The position numbers and the translations under genes are program-made. DNA of 64,000 nucleotides from Vibrio neptunius (lineage in GTDB: Bacteria > Pseudomonadota > Gammaproteobacteria > Enterobacterales > Vibrionaceae), in contig NZ_JXXU01000001.1 in assembly GCF_000967495.1 (NCBI RefSeq), positions 124,001 through 188,000 on the forward strand, in the 5' to 3' direction. The notes under the pieces were generated by a model. It worked only from the letters and a program-made list of their open reading frames with translations, did no database searches and had not been told where the DNA came from. Of this stretch, positions 36,896 to 46,478 are shown in pieces. Positions within the stretch are counted from its first letter, which is position 1, and every line of letters begins with the position of its first letter.

Positions 36896-37630
36896 TTAAT
36901 TCTCGATTTTCACCTTCTGAAGATAATGTTGCAGCAGTGGTCGGTCGAAATTTGGCTTAATTCTGGTCTTACTTAACAGGTAGCTTTCTTTAAATACGTC
37001 AAACCACAGTTTAAGCGTTTGCCCCGTCTGTTCTTCACCTAGCTGTTCAAGTACCAATGTGGCGACTTCCGCCGTAGCTAGATGTTGTTCATTGTCGGAA
37101 CGTCTCATGACGTACTGAGAAATTGACTCTGGCGACACTGACAAAACAGGAAGCGCATTCAGATATGGTGACTTTCGAAAAATGCGCCTAGCTTCTCTCC
37201 AACTCCCATCTAGAAAGATGAGTAATGGTTTTTTACCACCACACTGCTGACGAGGATGTTCTCCAAGTAAGCGAGACTTATCTTCAACATACTCATCAGG
37301 AAACACTACGATGGGCTGATAATCTTCATGATTGAGCAACGACAGCATCGCCTGATCGGGTTCTGTGCGACTCCATTGATACACATAACCTTCTTTTACC
37401 GTATCAAGGATAAGCCGCCCAGTATTGCTTGGCTTGAAGACTTCGTTTTCAGACACTAGCAGCATCACCGCCACTGAGCTGGAGACATCAGGCTGATATG
37501 GACAGATACAAAAGTGTTCAGCGACCTGACAGTACTGACAACGCTGGACTTTACAGCCCCTTGCATTAAACGGCTTAGTCGAGTGCTCTAGGCGATGTTG
37601 ATAGAGACGGTGAAAAGCGTGGATTCTCAT
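36896..37630 (-). CDS. tapT: TapT, tRNA-uridine aminocarboxypropyltransferase (DTW domain)
   Basis: Adds the acp group of SAM to uridine 47 of tRNAs. The 244-residue DTW-domain protein has an N-terminal zinc site (RCQYCQVAEHFCICPYQ, about 31-47), KPSNTGRLI, the DxSW form of the DTW motif (LDGSWREARRIF) and SPYLNALP. The start at 37630 (MRIHAF) is chosen because it matches the distance to RCQ in E. coli YfiP; an upstream start at 37696 is less likely. It is divergent from the fatty-acid hydroxylase gene. Confidence 0.88.
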   Translation of the reverse strand: MRIHAFHRLYQHRLEHSTKPFNARGCKVQRCQYCQVAEHFCICPYQPDVSSSVAVMLLVSENEVFKPSNTGRLILDTVKEGYVYQWSRTEPDQAMLSLLNHEDYQPIVVFPDEYVEDKSRLLGEHPRQQCGGKKPLLIFLDGSWREARRIFRKSPYLNALPVLSVSPESISQYVMRRSDNEQHLATAEVATLVLEQLGEEQTGQTLKLWFDVFKESYLLSKTRIKPNFDRPLLQHYLQKVKIEN

Positions 37631-37714
37631 GTAAGTTAGTGGATAATGATAAAGGGTGCAGAGTTTACCTTGAGACAAATCTGTTGCAAGTTCCATGAGG
37701 GAGAAAAACGTCGT

Positions 37715-38503
37715 ATGCAGAATCCTGATCTTATTCGCTTAAGCTGTTTTGTTTCTGTGCTCGTACTGTGTGGAATGTGGGAGTGGCTAACTCCACGAAA
37801 AAAGCTGACTCAGAATAAGCTCTATCGCTGGATGAACAATCTTGGTTTAGTCACGTTTAACTCGGTCTTTCTCGGCATCTTTATGCCAGTACTCGCCTTT
37901 GAGGCAGCAAACGTTGCGCTCAAACAGCAATGGGGCTTACTCAATCACCTAGATTTCCCCTTGTTCGCGCAAGTCGTCATGTGTGTCATCTTTCTCGATC
38001 TGGCGATCTACCTTCAACATCTGGTCTTTCATAAAGTCTCTTGGCTATGGCGATTGCACAGAATGCATCATGCGGATCAGGATATCGATGTCACGACAGG
38101 CAGCCGCTTCCATCCAATTGAGATCGTGTTGTCGATGTGGATTAAAATTGGACTTGTGGTCGCACTGGGTGTTTCTCCTGTTGCAATCATCGTGTTTGAG
38201 ATCATTCTCAATGCAAGCGCGATGTTTAATCACAGTAACGCCAAGCTGCCATTCAAGGTGGATGCTGTTCTACGCAAAATCATTGTCACACCAGACATGC
38301 ATCGCGTGCATCACTCAGTAATACCACGAGAAACCCATTCTAACTTTGGTTTTTTTCTTTCTATCTGGGATCGCTGGTTCGGTACTTACATCGATCAACC
38401 TGAGCGTGGACACAACGAGGTAAAGATTGGCATTCCACTTTTCCAGACACCAAACGAACAAAGACTGGATAAGATGTTAACCCAGCCCTTTCGAGACAAG
38501 TAA
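37715..38503 (+). CDS. Fatty acid hydroxylase/sterol desaturase family membrane protein
   Basis: 262 residues with four to five membrane helices. The di-iron histidine boxes are visible: HLVFH, HRMHH, a histidine in GSRFHPIE, NHSN and HRVHH. Members oxidise C-H bonds of lipids using oxygen; the substrate here is unknown. The ATG at 37715 is preferred (GAGGGAG is about 11 bp upstream) over the longer frame from 37646, which would run through the tapT start region. Confidence 0.87.
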   Translation: MQNPDLIRLSCFVSVLVLCGMWEWLTPRKKLTQNKLYRWMNNLGLVTFNSVFLGIFMPVLAFEAANVALKQQWGLLNHLDFPLFAQVVMCVIFLDLAIYLQHLVFHKVSWLWRLHRMHHADQDIDVTTGSRFHPIEIVLSMWIKIGLVVALGVSPVAIIVFEIILNASAMFNHSNAKLPFKVDAVLRKIIVTPDMHRVHHSVIPRETHSNFGFFLSIWDRWFGTYIDQPERGHNEVKIGIPLFQTPNEQRLDKMLTQPFRDK

Positions 38504-38519
38504 GTTACTGGTTCAGTGA

Positions 38520-40553
38520 CTATTGTGGCAAGTTGTACTTATGAAGCATAGCTTGTTGATGACCTGCAATTTCTGCAACTTGTTCTGAATTTTCAACCAT
38601 TGATTCAAGTTGAAGTTTAGTTTGCTCTCCCTGTTCCGATACATGAGCGATGGACTGGCTTACATCCGCTGTTGCCCTCTCCTGCTCTTCTGTCGCTACA
38701 GTAATTTGCTCCACTCGAAGACGTATCTGATTAACCGCTTTCTCAATGTTTTCAAAAGTATTTTTTACTTGCTCACTGGACTCAAGAGCGAACGTCATTT
38801 CCTCACGGCTAGCTGAAACTGCACTACGCGATTTCTCGGCAGCAGCAACCAATTCACTCATACGGTCGCGGATGTTGGACGTCTGTTGCGATGTATCACT
38901 CGCCAGCTTGCGCACTTCATCAGCAACCACAGCAAATCCTCTTCCTTGCTCTCCTGCTCGTGCAGCTTCAATAGCAGCATTGAGTGCCAACAAATTGGTA
39001 TTCTCTGCAATACCGGAAATCATATCGACCATTTCACGAATCTGTTTCACTCGATTGTCCAATTCAACCATGGAGTGTTCATTTATGTTAAGTGTGTCTT
39101 CTAACGATTGAAGCCTGACTTGATTCTGTTCGATGACTTTCACCCCGTTTCCAGAATACTCTGCCGCTTGTTGGGATTCACTGTATGACTCGTTGGTCAC
39201 GGTTGCGATTTCTTTTATCGATGCTTCGAGTTGCGTGACCGTCTCAACCATGTTTGTGAGGGATTCATTCTGACGTGCCAAGCTCAGATTGGATTGCTCC
39301 GCTGCATCATGACTAATTTCCGCTGTTTGATATAACGTCTCGCAGTTTCTCGTCACCGTCGAGATAGAACCTCGGGTTGACTCGATAACCTGATTAAGTT
39401 TGCGCGCCACTTCTTTCATTTCAAATGGCCCGAGCAAAGTAACCGTGTTGGTAAAGTCATGCTCAGTTAGCCTATTCAGACTACCAGTGATGTTTCTCAA
39501 TCCTCGATTAATCCAAGCTCGTAGAGAAGCCCAAGAAACAACAATAATAGCGACCAACGCCAAGCTACTAAAAATCAGTAGCGTATTGATAGAGTGGATA
39601 GTGTTGCTAACGACACGTTTACTGCCATCGATTAGCGCTTCTGCTGTCTGGGAAATATTATTAAGCAATTGAATGGTGTCATTGGCCAAAATCGCCGCTT
39701 GAGAAAACTGCGCGCTCTGATTTTGTGCCAATTCTAATTTTTTCAAAATTTGCTTTAGCACCCCTGACTCAGAAAACCCATCTTGGACCATATCGTATGG
39801 GGCGATTAAACTCGCAAACTCTTTAACCTCGGGGTGCCATTCTGAAAAGTCATCGAACGCTAGATTGATCCCAGCAATACGATTACGCATCTCCTTGTAC
39901 TCTTGCATTGCTATGTCTTGATCCGTTTGCATCATCAAAACTAGAAATGTGCTTTCCATAGAGCTCGCGCTGGCAATAAATCGATTCGCAGCATCTGAAG
40001 ATTCAGGGTTATCAACGGCAAGAAAGGAACTGATTCGATTCATTTCTGGTCCGATTGAGCTCAAACCATAACGGAATTCTGTCACTTGCGAATCTATACT
40101 CCCCTGCATTGTCAGCAGCGACTGCTGGGTTGAAAGTATTCTATTGGTTAAATCAGATAACGCTTTAATATTCTCTCTAAGTGCTAGTTCTTGCTGTTGC
40201 GATATGGCTTGATTGAATTGCGAAGAAATCACAAAGACCTGCTCGACTAACATCAATGTTTCATCTGCACCGTTAACGGTTTGTTGCTTGATTCTATTCA
40301 AGCTTTCAATATCACTAGCTTGAGAGCCGTAGCCGAGTTGTTTCACCTGTTCCAGAATGGCTTGTGTGAGCTTTGCATTGGTCATTGAAAGAGGAAGCGC
40401 CTGATCTGAAAGCGTCTCAAATTGAGCACCAACTCTCTCAATCCCTTTAATACTGGTGACAGATAAGCCGATGACCAGTATGGTTATCGTTAAGAATACA
40501 GCACTGATAGTTTGAATGAGCGAGGGTGAGAAACTCGTCTTTTGCTTGGGCAT
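38520..40553 (-). CDS. Methyl-accepting chemotaxis protein
   Basis: 677-residue chemoreceptor. There is one membrane helix near residues 14-34 and a second near 322-344, which bound a roughly 290-residue helical periplasmic sensor without a named domain that I can see. A HAMP domain follows ([13 protein letters not shown]) and the signalling domain has the hairpin tip [20 protein letters not shown]. It is the second chemoreceptor in the window and differs in sensor from that at 6302. The ligand is unknown. Confidence 0.92.
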   Translation of the reverse strand: MPKQKTSFSPSLIQTISAVFLTITILVIGLSVTSIKGIERVGAQFETLSDQALPLSMTNAKLTQAILEQVKQLGYGSQASDIESLNRIKQQTVNGADETLMLVEQVFVISSQFNQAISQQQELALRENIKALSDLTNRILSTQQSLLTMQGSIDSQVTEFRYGLSSIGPEMNRISSFLAVDNPESSDAANRFIASASSMESTFLVLMMQTDQDIAMQEYKEMRNRIAGINLAFDDFSEWHPEVKEFASLIAPYDMVQDGFSESGVLKQILKKLELAQNQSAQFSQAAILANDTIQLLNNISQTAEALIDGSKRVVSNTIHSINTLLIFSSLALVAIIVVSWASLRAWINRGLRNITGSLNRLTEHDFTNTVTLLGPFEMKEVARKLNQVIESTRGSISTVTRNCETLYQTAEISHDAAEQSNLSLARQNESLTNMVETVTQLEASIKEIATVTNESYSESQQAAEYSGNGVKVIEQNQVRLQSLEDTLNINEHSMVELDNRVKQIREMVDMISGIAENTNLLALNAAIEAARAGEQGRGFAVVADEVRKLASDTSQQTSNIRDRMSELVAAAEKSRSAVSASREEMTFALESSEQVKNTFENIEKAVNQIRLRVEQITVATEEQERATADVSQSIAHVSEQGEQTKLQLESMVENSEQVAEIAGHQQAMLHKYNLPQ

Positions 40554-40648
40554 AATTTTGAACCAACATCATACAAAAGTTTAATCAGTGTGCGATTCTA
40601 TTTAGACAATATTACATAAAAATGTCACTAAGAGGTTGAATTGACACC

Positions 40649-41161
40649 ATGAATAGATTTGCGCCGCAATTTTCAATCGCTTTGTTAATTATCTTCTTAG
40701 CAGGATGCACCAGTTCCCCTTCCTCAACAGACTTCAATACCTTAGATAGTGCTAAGAATATCTCTTCGTATGAAAAAGGTGTGCAACAAGAGTTTCTTGA
40801 GGTCTATAAGGATTGGAAGGGCGTCCCCTATCGTCTAGGGGGCAACAGTTACAACGGTATTGATTGTTCTGCTTTCGTTCAAGTAGCTTACAGAGAAGTA
40901 TTGAACATTCACTTACCCCGTACCACCCTGGCACAGGTAAGTGTCGGAAACGAGATGAGTTATGAGCAAGTTCAAGTGGGAGATCTAGCCTTTTTCAAAA
41001 CATCAAGAAAGGTTCGTCATGTAGGCGTATATATTGGTAACAAGCAATTTATGCATGCTTCAACATCAAAAGGCGTGATAATTTCTAGACTGGACAATCC
41101 TTATTGGGCTTCTAAATTCTGGCATTTCAGACGGGTTGCCACGCCGCCTGTGGTGAATTGA
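40649..41161 (+). CDS. NlpC/P60-family lipoprotein, cell-wall peptidase
   Basis: 170 residues. A lipoprotein signal ends in LAGC (cysteine near residue 20). The NlpC/P60 domain has the catalytic cysteine in NGIDCSAFVQVAYRE, a histidine in RHVGVYIG and a further histidine in FMHAS. It should cut the D-glutamyl-diaminopimelate bond in peptidoglycan, as do Spr/MepS and NlpC. It is divergent from the chemoreceptor gene and ends 2 bp before the convergent gene. Confidence 0.92.
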   Translation: MNRFAPQFSIALLIIFLAGCTSSPSSTDFNTLDSAKNISSYEKGVQQEFLEVYKDWKGVPYRLGGNSYNGIDCSAFVQVAYREVLNIHLPRTTLAQVSVGNEMSYEQVQVGDLAFFKTSRKVRHVGVYIGNKQFMHASTSKGVIISRLDNPYWASKFWHFRRVATPPVVN

Positions 41162-41163
41162 AA

Positions 41164-41508
41164 TCAGTCGTATTTAGCGACTGCGGAATCAAATAGGTTT
41201 TTAACCAGTGCAATATACTCATCAAGGAATGTAATCTGATCATTAGTTGCGGGTTTAGCCCAAACACCCGCTAACACTTCCCCTAAATCTTCTACTACTG
41301 AGTCGGCTTCCTTCAACAATTGGAAGCGAACACTAGAGTGCAGCTCTGGATTCTGCTCAAAAATGGCCATGATGTTACTCGCTACCATATCGGTAACAAC
41401 ATCTTCGACACTTTCAGCACCTGTGTCCCCATCGTCAGATGAAAAGACATCAAGATTAAAAGCCAGATGCTCAATGAGTGCTAGGTAGCCATCGGTTTCA
41501 ACAACCAC
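41164..41508 (-). CDS. Conserved acidic protein, DUF3802-like
   Basis: 114 residues, strongly acidic in the N-terminal part, alpha-helical. It begins MVVETDGYLALIEHLAFNLD and contains VLAGVWAKPATNDQITFLDE. I recall similar Vibrio proteins as DUF3802; the name is tentative and no function is known. It is convergent with the NlpC gene with 2 bp between stops. Confidence 0.78.
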   Translation of the reverse strand: MVVETDGYLALIEHLAFNLDVFSSDDGDTGAESVEDVVTDMVASNIMAIFEQNPELHSSVRFQLLKEADSVVEDLGEVLAGVWAKPATNDQITFLDEYIALVKNLFDSAVAKYD

Positions 41509-41861
41509 TGTCGTTCTCCATTAATTATTCTACTTTCGAGTCACTATCTAATACTAAGCCATATCAATGAGTTTTCACAACTCAAGTCGACTCGATGCTC
41601 ATTAAAATTCAAAAGTTGTTTATACCTTAGTTGAAGAGTTTGGTTTAATTTCCAACTGATTGCTTTGAACTAGGATCAACTTTTATCAGTACTAAACTAT
41701 TTTACTAGTTTATAGATTCTCGTTGGACATGACAAAGCTCACAAATTAACAAGCTCAATCCTGTCTCATGCTAAATGATTGAATTTTTTGTAGTCTGATT
41801 CAGAATTACCTCATTTCTTATTCTACAATGTTAGTACTCAGCGGCAAAAACGGATCTGGAT
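41509..41861. other. Gene-free region upstream of yniA
   Basis: About 353 AT-rich bases between divergent genes. I see no open frame or clear repeats; promoters for both genes are expected. Confidence 0.35.
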
Positions 41862-42728
41862 ATGTGGCATGCCATAGCCGAGCAATTGTCTGAAGCATTA
41901 ATGTTCTCGTTCGATATTGTCGAGAAAAATCGCTTAACTGGCGGTGACATCAGTGATTGCTACATGATAAGTGATGGAGAGCAACGCTATTTTGTGAAAG
42001 TCAATCTAAGAGGCTTTTACTCTCAATTTGAGATAGAAGCAGACAACATCCGAATCTTACGAGAAAGCTCCACTATTTTCGTCCCAGAACATATTCATAC
42101 CGGCAAGAGTAAAGAACACGCCTTCCTGATTCTGAATTACCTCCCAACCAAACCACTCGACGACAGCAGTGACAGTTATAAATTTGGCCAGCAGCTTGCA
42201 ATGCTCCATCAATGGGGGGATCAGAAAGAATATGGGTTTGACCAAGATAACTTTATTGGTTCAACTATCCAACCCAACAAATGGGGACGAAAATGGGGAC
42301 GTTTTTTTGCCGAGCAACGAATTGGATGGCAACTTCAGCTAATGAAAGAAAAAGGGATCACCCTTGTCGATATCAATGACTTTAGTCATTTAGTGAAGGA
42401 CAGATTAGGCAACCACAACCCTCGCCCATCTTTACTGCACGGAGACCTTTGGCATGGTAACGTGGCCAAGTCAGTGTTTGGCCCTATTTGCTACGATCCA
42501 GCCTGTTATTGGGGAGACAGAGAGTGTGACATTGCAATGACCGAGCTTTTCGGTGGTTTTCAACCAGAATTCTATCAAGGCTATGAGAGCATTTTTCCCT
42601 TAGACTTGGCTTATAGCGAACGTAAAGACATCTATAACCTTTATCACCTACTCAATCACTACAATCAGTTTGGTGGACATTATTTAGACCAATGTGAGCG
42701 CTTAATTAATAAAATACTCAGCTACTAA
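41862..42728 (+). CDS. yniA: YniA/fructosamine-kinase family protein
   Basis: 288 residues homologous to E. coli YniA and to fructosamine-3-kinases, which phosphorylate sugar adducts on protein lysines so they fall off. Motifs are the kinase-like KVNLRG lysine, LLHGDLWHGN (catalytic loop, about 188-197) and YDPACYWGDRECD. It agrees closely with YniA along its length (FFAEQRIGWQL near 131). Confidence 0.9.
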   Translation: MWHAIAEQLSEALMFSFDIVEKNRLTGGDISDCYMISDGEQRYFVKVNLRGFYSQFEIEADNIRILRESSTIFVPEHIHTGKSKEHAFLILNYLPTKPLDDSSDSYKFGQQLAMLHQWGDQKEYGFDQDNFIGSTIQPNKWGRKWGRFFAEQRIGWQLQLMKEKGITLVDINDFSHLVKDRLGNHNPRPSLLHGDLWHGNVAKSVFGPICYDPACYWGDRECDIAMTELFGGFQPEFYQGYESIFPLDLAYSERKDIYNLYHLLNHYNQFGGHYLDQCERLINKILSY

Positions 42729-42995
42729 ATTAGAAATATTAAACAGCAGGTTAAGTGCAAATCACCAGCAAATCATCAATCCACATACAAGCGCCTAGCC
42801 CAGTGCTTTAATAGCCATCTCAAACTTTTCACTTAATTTACGCCTATAACTAACTTAGCGACTTAAGCTTAAATTGTCGAAGCTAACAGTAGCGGTTTGA
42901 ACACACCCAAAGCTGGACTTTGGAATGTACCTAGATGACGCTCAGGTATGCAAGGCTTTGGCATTGATCTCATCAAAGGCGTAAGGAAGAGAGCT

Positions 42996-43199
42996 ATGCG
43001 AAAATACACAGAGAAAAGAGTGACCTGCCCCCATTGTGGTCACGCCATTGGTATCACGTTAGATGCAACCAATGGTAGCCAGAATTTTTACGACGACTGT
43101 CCTGCTTGTTGCAACGCTATTCATCTGAGTATGATGGTTAACGAGCAATTGGACGAAATCGAACTCTCAATTGATGCCGACGATGAACAAATTTTTTAG
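42996..43199 (+). CDS. CPXCG-type small zinc-ribbon protein
   Basis: 67 residues with two cysteine pairs, CPHCG and CPAC, about 25 residues apart, typical of a zinc ribbon found in small CPXCG proteins. The ATG at 42996 has AGGAAG upstream; the frame stays open to 42948 but the earlier part has no ribosome site. Function is unknown. A terminator follows immediately. Confidence 0.8.
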   Translation: MRKYTEKRVTCPHCGHAIGITLDATNGSQNFYDDCPACCNAIHLSMMVNEQLDEIELSIDADDEQIF

Positions 43200-43222
43200 A
43201 AAGCGCCACAAGGCGCTTTTCT
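43200..43222. terminator. Bidirectional terminator
   Basis: AAAGCGCC-ACAA-GGCGCTTT, an 8-bp perfect stem followed by T residues, right after the CPXCG gene and before the convergent riboflavin synthase gene. Confidence 0.75.
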
Positions 43223-43234
43223 GTTTATTAATGC

Positions 43235-43849
43235 TTACTGTTTATCTTTGGCCGCTAGCACACGTTCAACTGAATTGACTATAGCCTGAGTCTGGGGATC
43301 GATTTCAACGTTTACCTTGTCACCTTGCTTACGCTGACCAAACAATGTTCTTTGTAAAGTTTCCGGGATCAAATGAACTGAGAAGCGATTTCCTGCAACT
43401 TCACCAATCGTGAGCGAGCAACCATCTAGACCAATAAAGCCTTTCACTAATACGTACCTCATCATGTCCTCAGGTAACTCAAGCCACACCGTCCTGTTGT
43501 TCGGTGTGTCGATTACTTCAACGATTTCACTCACCATGGAAATATGGCCAGACATAGTATGACCGCCAATCTCGTCACCAAATTTGGCAGCGCGCTCAAT
43601 GTTAACCGAATGACCAACCTCCAACTCACCAAGATTGGTTAGCTTCAAAGTAGACTGTATTAGATCGAATGATACGAGTTCTCCATCGATTTTTGTTACG
43701 GTCAGGCAACAACCGTTGTGCGCCACTGAAGCACCTATAGATAACCCATGGCCCATTGATGAATTCAATCGAATGACATGAGTTTGAAACGACTCTTTCT
43801 TATCAATAGCGATGACTTTCGCCATTCCCTGAACAATTCCAGTAAACAT
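43235..43849 (-). CDS. ribE: Riboflavin synthase alpha chain
   Basis: Makes riboflavin from two dimethylribityllumazines. 204 residues form two similar lumazine-binding barrels; the start MFTGIVQG is diagnostic. Motifs are SVAHNGCCLTV in the first half and GFIGLDGCSLTIGEV in the second, with IPETLQRT near the end. It matches E. coli riboflavin synthase (called ribC there). The ATG at 43849 is chosen for this conserved start with GGA upstream. It is divergent from norM, an arrangement also seen in E. coli with mdtK. Confidence 0.95.
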   Translation of the reverse strand: MFTGIVQGMAKVIAIDKKESFQTHVIRLNSSMGHGLSIGASVAHNGCCLTVTKIDGELVSFDLIQSTLKLTNLGELEVGHSVNIERAAKFGDEIGGHTMSGHISMVSEIVEVIDTPNNRTVWLELPEDMMRYVLVKGFIGLDGCSLTIGEVAGNRFSVHLIPETLQRTLFGQRKQGDKVNVEIDPQTQAIVNSVERVLAAKDKQ

Positions 43850-44025
43850 TGCAAATTCCAACAGTTTTTCGTGGAGGTTAGTGTGACATTTAATTATCAT
43901 TTAGCACAACAGCACCATATACAAATTATCGATAACAGTGGTGTTCACCCCTTTGATTTTCGTGTTGATTCCATCATTTGATTCTGCAGAAGTCAAAGCA
44001 CCTTTGCTTTCATTGGAGTTTTTAC

Positions 44026-45396
44026 GTGCATCGTTACAAACAAGAAGCGAATAAGCTGATCAAATTGGCCACGCCAGTACTGATTGCTTCCGTCGCGCAG
44101 ACAGGTATGAGCTTCGTCGATACCGTCATGGCAGGTGGAGTCAGTGCGACCGATATGGCTGCAGTTTCCATCGCATCAAGTATCTGGCTTCCTTCAATAC
44201 TATTTGGTGTTGGCCTACTCATGGCCTTGGTCCCAGTAGTCGCTCAACTCAATGGTTCAGGCCGGCAGGTTAAGATTCCATTTGAGATCCAACAAGGTGC
44301 CGCAATGGCATTGCTCATTTCTATACCCATTGTTGGCGTGCTTTTTCAAACTCAGAATATAATGGGCTTGATGAATGTCGAACCGTTAATGGCCGAAAAA
44401 ACCAACGGTTATATGCATGCTGTAATTTACGCTGTGCCCGCCTTCTTGCTTTTCCAAACCTTGCGCAGCTTTACTGATGGTATGTCGCTCACCAAGCCCG
44501 CAATGGTCATTGGCTTTATTGGGCTACTGTTCAATATACCGCTAAACTGGATTTTTGTTTACGGAAAATTTGGCGCTCCTTCACTGGGCGGTGTGGGCTG
44601 TGGTGTCGCAACAGCCATAGTGTATTGGCTCATGTTGTTCATGTTGCTGTTTTATGTCGTGACATCCAAACGTGTTGCTCATATCAACTTGTTCGGTCAA
44701 ATACACAAGCCTCAACTAAAACCTCTTGTTCGATTATTCAAGCTAGGTTTTCCAGTTGCAGCCGCGTTATTCTTTGAAGTGACCCTATTTGCTGTTGTTG
44801 CACTCTTAGTTGCACCACTTGGATCGCTGATTGTCGCAGCGCACCAAGTTGCGATTAACTTTTCGTCGTTAGTCTTTATGCTGCCGATGAGCATTGGTGC
44901 AGCGACCAGCATTCGTGTTGGCCACAGCCTTGGAGAGAATAACGTGGAAGGTGCGGCAATCGCCTCTCGCGTAGGTGTCATTGTCGCGGTGTTACTCGCC
45001 TTATCAACGGCACTATTGACGGTTATGCTCAGAGAGCAAGTAGCATTACTTTACACTGACAATCGTGCCGTTATAGAGATTGCTTTGCAGTTATTGCTAT
45101 TTGCTGCCATCTATCAAGTCACAGATGCGGTGCAAGTCGTCGCGGCCGGTGCCTTGAGGGGATACAAAGACATGGCTGCAATATTCAACCGTACTTTTGT
45201 CGCCTATTGGATTCTAGGCCTCCCGATTGGCTACGTTTTAGGAATGACGGATTGGATTGTTGAACCCATGGGTGCTCATGGCTTCTGGATAGGTTTCATT
45301 ATCGGTCTTTCATCAGCAGCAATAATGCTTGGTCTAAGATTGCGTTGGATGCACAGACAGCCTGATGATATCCAATTAGATTTTTCCTCAAAATAA
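44026..45396 (+). CDS. norM: NorM, MATE-family multidrug/sodium antiporter
   Basis: Exports cationic drugs and norfloxacin in exchange for sodium. The product is 456 residues, the same length as Vibrio NorM, with twelve membrane helices. Segments such as LATPVLIASVAQTGMSFVD and AALFFEVTLFAVVALL are close to those of V. parahaemolyticus NorM. The start is a GTG at 44026 (VHRYKQEA), inferred by comparison; longer starts at 43978 add sequence not found in the family. A terminator follows. Confidence 0.95.
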   Translation: MHRYKQEANKLIKLATPVLIASVAQTGMSFVDTVMAGGVSATDMAAVSIASSIWLPSILFGVGLLMALVPVVAQLNGSGRQVKIPFEIQQGAAMALLISIPIVGVLFQTQNIMGLMNVEPLMAEKTNGYMHAVIYAVPAFLLFQTLRSFTDGMSLTKPAMVIGFIGLLFNIPLNWIFVYGKFGAPSLGGVGCGVATAIVYWLMLFMLLFYVVTSKRVAHINLFGQIHKPQLKPLVRLFKLGFPVAAALFFEVTLFAVVALLVAPLGSLIVAAHQVAINFSSLVFMLPMSIGAATSIRVGHSLGENNVEGAAIASRVGVIVAVLLALSTALLTVMLREQVALLYTDNRAVIEIALQLLLFAAIYQVTDAVQVVAAGALRGYKDMAAIFNRTFVAYWILGLPIGYVLGMTDWIVEPMGAHGFWIGFIIGLSSAAIMLGLRLRWMHRQPDDIQLDFSSK

Positions 45397-45398
45397 CC

Positions 45399-45427
45399 AA
45401 AAAGGTCAGCTATGCTGACCTTTTTTG
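45399..45427 (+). terminator. Terminator after norM
   Basis: A perfect 12-bp stem (AAAAAGGTCAGC / GCTGACCTTTTT) with a TAT loop and T tract. Confidence 0.88.
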
Positions 45428-45482
45428 CATTTATTTCGTAAACTAATAACAACCCTTGACTGTTTCACTATTTATCATACCT

Positions 45483-46478
45483 ATGCGTATCTTTGTTGTT
45501 TTAGCATCACTGTGTTTCCTTTCTGCTTGTGATTTTATCAAGAGCCCGATGGACGCCAGTTTAGACACTTATTTAAGCCGCATCGCCAATGTCCAAGATA
45601 GACCAGCGTTGACAATGCCGGATAATGTCAATGTGTTCCTGCCAACGAAAAGAGAGCTGCATATTACGATCCCCAGCATTAGCATAGGTCTTCTCGACAG
45701 TTATGAGCTTAGAAAATGCGGTTTATTCAATCTTGTTGCAGAAAAAAATTCAGTATTAGGCAAAGTTCAGGACCAGTTTCGAAATTTCGATTACCAAGTC
45801 CAAGTGAGTTACGGTATCGAGCGCTGCTTAACGAGCCCTAACATTTCCTCTGCGCTTAAAACACAATTAGCTTCAATCCAACAACAGAAGCTCAAACAAT
45901 TACCAGCGCATTTTACCAACCTAGTGTTTTCAAGTGATGCGATGCGCCAGCAACTGGAAGCGACAGAATGGTTATCCGTCGAGCAAGGTAGAGGCAGCAC
46001 TCCGGTCATTCAAGCATTCAATCATATCGATTCTGGATTTTCAGGCAGTGAAACGCTGGATTACACAAGCACTTTAAACGCACTTACGCCCTATCAGGAA
46101 GTACTGGAAAAAAATGCCGTTTTAGGACCACTGAGCTATTCAATGCTCAATGCCGCAAATAAGCTAAACGTCATAACTCAACAACTAAAAGGTCATGATG
46201 AGACCATCATATGCGGTCAAGGAAGAAATACGACTAAATTTCGCTACCTCAGAAACGTGTTTAATGAGTTTTTCATTGGCGAAATACAGCCATACCTCGC
46301 CAAAGTCGATAGCATTTACAATGAACTCAACCCTTTAATAGACTTCGTCGATACAAGCCACGAAAACTATCAATACCCGATCAAACAATATCACCAAGAT
46401 TTCAGAGCAGCGACCAAAGAACATATCGAGTATTGGCAAAACTTGTTCAAACGTTGCGGAGCCTCTCCTACTCGCTAA
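45483..46478 (+). CDS. DUF3080-like lipoprotein
   Basis: 331 residues. The lipoprotein signal MRIFVVLASLCFLSAC ends in the lipidated cysteine at residue 16. The rest has no motif I know, but resembles Vibrio lipoproteins called DUF3080. The ATG at 45483 is picked because the signal peptide starts there. The 3' end overlaps the convergent ligase gene by 11 bp. Confidence 0.78.
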   Translation: MRIFVVLASLCFLSACDFIKSPMDASLDTYLSRIANVQDRPALTMPDNVNVFLPTKRELHITIPSISIGLLDSYELRKCGLFNLVAEKNSVLGKVQDQFRNFDYQVQVSYGIERCLTSPNISSALKTQLASIQQQKLKQLPAHFTNLVFSSDAMRQQLEATEWLSVEQGRGSTPVIQAFNHIDSGFSGSETLDYTSTLNALTPYQEVLEKNAVLGPLSYSMLNAANKLNVITQQLKGHDETIICGQGRNTTKFRYLRNVFNEFFIGEIQPYLAKVDSIYNELNPLIDFVDTSHENYQYPIKQYHQDFRAATKEHIEYWQNLFKRCGASPTR